Of a stretch of 45,214 nucleotides of DNA, positions 41,558-45,214 are shown piece after piece. Under the pieces are notes generated by a model that saw only the letters and a program-made list of their open reading frames with translations, was not told the origin of the DNA and made no database searches. The first letter of the stretch is position 1. Each line of letters opens with the position of its first letter. This stretch comes from an uncultured Eubacteriales bacterium (lineage in GTDB: Bacteria > Bacillota > Clostridia > Lachnospirales > Lachnospiraceae): positions 1 to 45,214 of the forward strand of contig URMF01000024.1 in the NCBI GenBank assembly GCA_900548855.1, written 5' to 3'. The position numbers and the translations under genes were made by a program.

Positions 41558-42376
41558 TTAAAGCTTTATAAATTCCGGTGTTCTATCCTTGAATACGGTA
41601 TAATACCGGAAGCCAGTGTCTTTCAGCATTTCTTCTGCCACATTGAAGCCGGCGCCTATATCTTCTTTGATGTGGGCATCACTTCCCACGGTAATGATTT
41701 CGCCGCCCATGGCTTTGTAAAGCCGCAGAGCATCTATGTGTGGGTGGGCAAAGCCTAAATTCACGATTCCCTTAGTGTTGATTTCAATTCCTTTGCCCTT
41801 GCCAATCAACTCCTTAAACAGTTCTTCAAAAATATCCTGATAATCCGAAAAACGATAGACAAAGGATTTGTCCGGACAGTACCGTATCGCATAGTCCAGA
41901 TGTCCATATACATCAAATCCATCCGTCAGCCGGACATTTTCTACTTCAGACATAAAATATTCCCGGTAGGCCTCCACGTTTGTTTTTCCTGCATAATATT
42001 CCGGATAGTAAGGGTCGCCATTTGTCAGAGAGGTCAGATGGGAGGAGCCTATTATAAAATCAAAGGGATATTTGTCGGAAAGAACAGAAATTTTAGGCGC
42101 AGTTTCCGGACATATTCCCTGCTCCACACCCAGTCGCAGCTCAATTTTATCATGGTAAAGCTCTTTTAGTGAAAGAAGCTCCTTTATGTATGCCTCAAAA
42201 TCCAGCTGAAAATCCATGGAAGGTGCTGAAGGGTGAACTGGAAAATCCATGTCATGATGGTCTGTAAAATAGACATAAGGAAATTCTTTTACAATGGCTG
42301 CTTCAATTATTGCCTCGGGGCTTTCTGTGGAATCAGATGAAAAATATGAATGAATATGCATATCAGTGGCTATCAT
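41558..42376 (-). CDS. PHP-family phosphatase, HisJ-like (histidinol phosphatase type)
   Basis: A 272-residue PHP-domain metal hydrolase. The metal-binding motifs appear in order: DMHIHSYFSSDS, TDHHDMDFP, LGVEQGI, IIGSSH, YGHLDYAIRY and VGSDAH. Length and the SSH/GHLD pattern fit the HisJ family, which removes phosphate from histidinol phosphate in histidine synthesis. No other his gene is near, so the true substrate is open. AGAAGG lies before the ATG on the minus strand. The upstream minus-strand sequence has TTGAAA and TATAAG only 15 bases apart, a weak promoter at best. Confidence 0.85.
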   Translation of the reverse strand: MIATDMHIHSYFSSDSTESPEAIIEAAIVKEFPYVYFTDHHDMDFPVHPSAPSMDFQLDFEAYIKELLSLKELYHDKIELRLGVEQGICPETAPKISVLSDKYPFDFIIGSSHLTSLTNGDPYYPEYYAGKTNVEAYREYFMSEVENVRLTDGFDVYGHLDYAIRYCPDKSFVYRFSDYQDIFEELFKELIGKGKGIEINTKGIVNLGFAHPHIDALRLYKAMGGEIITVGSDAHIKEDIGAGFNVAEEMLKDTGFRYYTVFKDRTPEFIKL

Positions 42377-42520
42377 AGTAAAGTACCTTCTTTCTGGATT
42401 GGAATCCTATCTGTAAGGGTACAGGCTTATAGGATGTACCTAGTTATTTCAATTTACCTGATATTTTAGCACAGGAATTTTGTATCGTCCATAAATTCGC
42501 AATAAAAACGTATTTACCAC

Positions 42521-42549
42521 TTGAAATTTTATTTCAAAAAAGGTATTAT
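42521..42549 (+). promoter_or_regulatory. gapA promoter overlapped by a palindromic site
   Basis: TTGAAA (42521-42526) and TATTAT (42544-42549) are 17 bases apart. The palindrome TTGAAATTTTATTTCAA (42521-42537, 7-bp arms, three-base centre) covers the -35 box and half the spacer, a typical repressor position. The region from 42377 to 42520 between the two start codons shows only an imperfect inverted repeat near 42400-42435. Confidence 0.7.
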
Positions 42550-42620
42550 ATGGACATGGGTTCGCGTCAGAAAGATGGCGACCAAATTTAATAATTCAAA
42601 ACTTTAGGAGGAATTTATTC

Positions 42621-43637
42621 ATGGCAGTAAAAGTTGCAATCAATGGATTTGGACGTATTGGACGTCTTGCATTCAGACAGATGTTCGGAGCTGAGGGATA
42701 TGAGGTTGTTGCAATCAACGATTTGACAAGCCCTAAGATGTTAGCTCACTTATTAAAGTATGACTCTTCACAGGGTAAATACGAGAAGGCTGACACTGTA
42801 ACAGCTGGTGAGGATTCCATCACAGTTGATGGTAAAGAAATCAAGATTTATGCTTTTCCGGATGCTAACAATTGTCCATGGGGTGAGTTAAATGTAGACG
42901 TAGTATTAGAGTGCTCAGGTTTCTACTGCAGCAAGGATAAGGCACAGGCTCATATCAATGCTGGTGCTCGTAAGGTAGTTATTTCTGCTCCAGCAGGTAA
43001 CGACCTTCCTACAATCGTTTACAACACAAACCACGAGACATTAAAGGCAGAGGATACTATCATTTCTGCAGCTTCTTGTACAACAAACTGTCTGGCACCT
43101 ATGGCTGATGCGCTTAACAAGTATGCAGCTATCCAGTCTGGTATCATGGTAACCATCCATGCTTACACAGGTGATCAGATGACTCTTGATGGTCCTCAGA
43201 GAAAGGGTGACTTAAGAAGATCTCGTGCAGCAGCAGTTAATATCGTTCCTAACTCAACAGGTGCAGCTAAGGCTATCGGTCTTGTTATTCCAGAGTTGAA
43301 TGGTAAGTTAATCGGTTCTGCTCAGCGTGTTCCTACTCCAACTGGTTCTACAACAATCTTGACAGCAGTTGTTAAGAAGGCAGATGTTACAGTTGACGGT
43401 ATCAATGCAGCAATGAAGGCAGCAGCTAACGAGTCATTCGGTTATAACGAGGACGAAATTGTATCTTCAGATATCGTTGGTATGAGATATGGTTCATTAT
43501 TTGATGCGACTCAGACAATGGTTTCTAAGATTTCTGATGACTTATATGAGGTACAGGTAGTTTCTTGGTATGATAACGAGAACTCTTATACAAGCCAGAT
43601 GGTTAGAACAATTAAGTACTTCTCAGAGTTAGCATAA
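42621..43637 (+). CDS. gapA: Glyceraldehyde-3-phosphate dehydrogenase, type I
   Basis: A 338-residue cytoplasmic enzyme that oxidises and phosphorylates glyceraldehyde 3-phosphate with NAD. Visible marks are the Rossmann start INGFGRIGRLAFRQM, the catalytic Cys in SAASCTTNCLAPMAD, the substrate-binding TGDQMTLDGP and RRSRAAAVNIVPNSTGAAKAIG, and the C-terminal SWYDNENSYTSQMVR. AGGAGG precedes the ATG. Codon use is biased to a few codons (for example many GCA/GTT), as expected for a highly expressed gene. pgk and tpiA follow on the same strand, with a terminator-like hairpin between gapA and pgk. Confidence 0.97.
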   Translation: MAVKVAINGFGRIGRLAFRQMFGAEGYEVVAINDLTSPKMLAHLLKYDSSQGKYEKADTVTAGEDSITVDGKEIKIYAFPDANNCPWGELNVDVVLECSGFYCSKDKAQAHINAGARKVVISAPAGNDLPTIVYNTNHETLKAEDTIISAASCTTNCLAPMADALNKYAAIQSGIMVTIHAYTGDQMTLDGPQRKGDLRRSRAAAVNIVPNSTGAAKAIGLVIPELNGKLIGSAQRVPTPTGSTTILTAVVKKADVTVDGINAAMKAAANESFGYNEDEIVSSDIVGMRYGSLFDATQTMVSKISDDLYEVQVVSWYDNENSYTSQMVRTIKYFSELA

Positions 43638-43672
43638 TCCATATTCTAAAATTAGAATTATTAAGACCTAAA

Positions 43673-43706
43673 GGGGTCCGGTCTATTTGGACCGGACTCT
43701 TTTTTC
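43673..43706 (+). terminator. Terminator or attenuator between gapA and pgk
   Basis: An 8-bp GC-rich perfect stem GTCCGGTC/GACCGGAC, extendable by G-U and G-C pairs, has a six-base loop and is followed by TCTTTTTT. A small inverted repeat (ATTCTAA/TTAGAAT) lies just before, at 43643-43658. No separate pgk promoter is obvious, so it may cut transcription only in part. Confidence 0.8.
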
Positions 43707-43736
43707 AATTAAAAATAAAACTAGGAGGTTTTTTCA

Positions 43737-44939
43737 ATGTCACTTAATAAGAAATCAGTAGATGATATTAACGTAAAAGGTAAAAAGGTTTTAGTGCGTT
43801 GTGATTTTAATGTACCATTAATTGATGGTAAGATTACAGACGAGAATCGTTTGGTTGCAGCACTTCCTACCATCAAGAAGTTAATCGCAGATGGCGGTAA
43901 GGTTATTCTTTGCTCTCATTTAGGAAAGGTTAAGACAGAGGAAGATAAGCAGACAAAGACGTTAGCTCCGGTAGCAGCCCGTTTATCTGAGCTGCTTGGA
44001 CAGGAAGTTAAGTTTGCGGCAGATCCAGAGGTTGTAGGTCCAAATGCAAAGGCTGCAGTGGAGGCTATGAATGATGGAGATGTTATTCTTTTAGAGAATA
44101 CCCGTTTCAGAGCAGAGGAGACAAAGAATGGAGAGGCATTTTCCAAAGATTTAGCTTCTTTATGTGATGTATTTGTGAATGATGCATTTGGTACGGCACA
44201 TAGAGCACACTGCTCAAATGTTGGTGTGACAGAGTTTGTTGACACTGCAGTAGTTGGTTACTTAATGCAGAAAGAGATTGATTTCTTAGGCAATGCAGTG
44301 AATAATCCAGAGAGACCGTTTGTAGCAATTCTTGGTGGTGCGAAGGTTTCTTCTAAGATTTCTGTTATCGAGAACTTACTGGATAAGGTTGATATATTAA
44401 TCATCGGTGGTGGTATGGCATATACATTTATGGCAGCACACGGTGAGGAAGTTGGTAAATCCCTTCTTGAAGAAGATTATAAGGAATATGCACTTGAAAT
44501 GGAGAAGAAGGCTGAGGAGAAGGGTGTTAAATTATTAATCCCAATCGATACAGTTGTAGCAGATGATTTCTCTAATGATGCAAACTTTAAGGTAGTTGGT
44601 CGTGGTGAGATTCCGGCTGATATGGAAGGTCTTGACATTGGACCTGAGACTGAGAAGTTATTTGCAGATGCAATAGCAGGTGCTAAGACTGTTGTTTGGA
44701 ACGGACCAATGGGATGCTTTGAGATGCCAAACTTTGCAAAGGGTACGATTGCAGTAGCAGAGGCTATGGCAAAGCTTGAGGGTGCTACAACCATTATCGG
44801 TGGTGGTGATTCTGCAGCAGCCTGCAACCAGTTGGGCTTTGGTGACAAGATGACACATATTTCTACCGGTGGTGGTGCTTCCCTTGAGTTCTTGGAAGGA
44901 AAAGAACTTCCTGGTGTTGCAGCAGCAAACGACAAATAA
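43737..44939 (+). CDS. pgk: Phosphoglycerate kinase
   Basis: A 400-residue monomeric glycolytic enzyme that moves the acyl phosphate of 1,3-bisphosphoglycerate to ADP. Visible marks are VLVRCDFNVPLIDG, the substrate-binding arginine in LLENTRFRAEE, the hinge and GGAKVSSKISVIENLL, and the nucleotide-binding VVWNGPMGCFE and IIGGGDSAAA. Length is typical. AGGAGG lies before the ATG. It sits between gapA and tpiA, a common glycolytic order in Firmicutes. Confidence 0.97.
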   Translation: MSLNKKSVDDINVKGKKVLVRCDFNVPLIDGKITDENRLVAALPTIKKLIADGGKVILCSHLGKVKTEEDKQTKTLAPVAARLSELLGQEVKFAADPEVVGPNAKAAVEAMNDGDVILLENTRFRAEETKNGEAFSKDLASLCDVFVNDAFGTAHRAHCSNVGVTEFVDTAVVGYLMQKEIDFLGNAVNNPERPFVAILGGAKVSSKISVIENLLDKVDILIIGGGMAYTFMAAHGEEVGKSLLEEDYKEYALEMEKKAEEKGVKLLIPIDTVVADDFSNDANFKVVGRGEIPADMEGLDIGPETEKLFADAIAGAKTVVWNGPMGCFEMPNFAKGTIAVAEAMAKLEGATTIIGGGDSAAACNQLGFGDKMTHISTGGGASLEFLEGKELPGVAAANDK

Positions 44940-44955
44940 TAATATAAGATTTTGA

Positions 44956-44994
44956 TTCTGTGGTGGTATTTTATATGCCACCACAGAAATTTTT
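44956..44994 (+). terminator. Terminator-like hairpin between pgk and tpiA
   Basis: A perfect 11-bp stem TTCTGTGGTGG/CCACCACAGAA, extendable by two pairs, with a short AT loop is followed by ATTTTT. As with the gapA-pgk hairpin, tpiA has no obvious promoter of its own in the 60 bases that follow. Confidence 0.75.
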
Positions 44995-45063
44995 GGAGAA
45001 AAAAACAATAATTACACATTTAGTGCAGGTTGAGAAGATATTTTGTATAAGGAGTGATATTTT

Positions 45064-45214
45064 ATGTCAAGAAGAAGAATTATCGCAGGAAACTGGAAAA
45101 TGAATAAAACACCGAAGGAAGCGGCAGAGTTCTGTAAGCTGATGAAGGAAAAGGTCGTTTCCGATGCGGTTGAGGTTGTATTCTGTGTGCCTTTTGTGGA
45201 TTTATATCCCGTTC
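45064..45214 (+). CDS. tpiA: Triosephosphate isomerase (3' end outside window)
   Basis: Only the first 50 codons are present. They read RRRIIAGNWKMNKTPKEA, where GNWKMN with the substrate-binding Asn and Lys is diagnostic of triosephosphate isomerase, followed by the VVFCVPFVDLYPV strand. The enzyme interconverts dihydroxyacetone phosphate and glyceraldehyde 3-phosphate. AAGGAG is about 10 bases before the ATG. The gene runs off the window. Confidence 0.95.
   Translation, partial: MSRRRIIAGNWKMNKTPKEAAEFCKLMKEKVVSDAVEVVFCVPFVDLYPV

Overview
The window looks like chromosomal DNA of an endospore-forming, low-to-medium GC Clostridia, most likely a Lachnospiraceae member. The signs are strong AGGAGG-type ribosome binding sites, many GTG/TTG starts, a complete spoIIIAA-AH operon, a giant DUF5057-type surface protein, a YqeG/AroE-AroK/PepP gene order and a LeuC of the 420-residue type. 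No rRNA, tRNA, CRISPR array, transposase or phage gene was seen.

Layout. (1) 1-12.5 kb: the end of a type IV pilus-like locus. It holds a PilO-like fragment, four minor pseudopilin-like genes (PilV-, PilX/GspK-, GspH/FimT- and PilW-like) and a 1,888-residue membrane-anchored DUF5057-type protein closed by a strong terminator. (2) 12.5-12.8 kb: an intergenic stretch with two foldback sequences. (3) 12.8-16.2 kb: a compact, overlapping run of an orphan Phd/YefM antitoxin, YqeG phosphatase, an AroE-AroK fusion and an M24 peptidase. (4) 16.2-28.4 kb: a LysR regulator divergent from a branched-chain amino acid and serine block (leuC, leuD, leuB, ilvD, ilvB, serC, serA). The leu part carries a long hairpin, a 44-bp tandem repeat, a leucine-rich-repeat protein gene, a leuD remnant and a small membrane protein gene. 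(5) 28.4-32.1 kb: a foldback repeat element, a two-component system and asd. (6) 32.1-35.4 kb: a cluster of unknown role, comprising a half-length CbiJ/CobK homologue with hexapeptide repeats, a TPR-DUF4037 protein and a DUF4125 protein. (7) 35.4-41.5 kb: efp and the eight spoIIIA genes. (8) 41.5-45.2 kb: a PHP phosphatase on the minus strand, then the glycolytic genes gapA, pgk and the start of tpiA.

How the genes work together. LeuC/LeuD/LeuB, IlvD and IlvB serve leucine/valine/isoleucine synthesis; leuA, ilvC and ilvN are not here. SerC and SerA convert 3-phosphoglycerate to phosphoserine, and Asd feeds the lysine/threonine/methionine branch. SpoIIIAA-AH form the mother-cell part of the channel between mother cell and forespore. 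GapA-Pgk-TpiA are central glycolysis. The pilin-like proteins and the DUF5057 giant probably act together at the cell surface.

The most unusual items are the CbiJ-half/TPR-DUF4037/DUF4125 cluster, the pseudopilin-DUF5057 cassette, the leuD remnant beside the LRR gene, and the foldback repeat family with one full and one half copy. Starts were chosen from Shine-Dalgarno position and family N-termini, and several differ from the longest open frame. Family names come from recognising motifs by eye; no database search was run.
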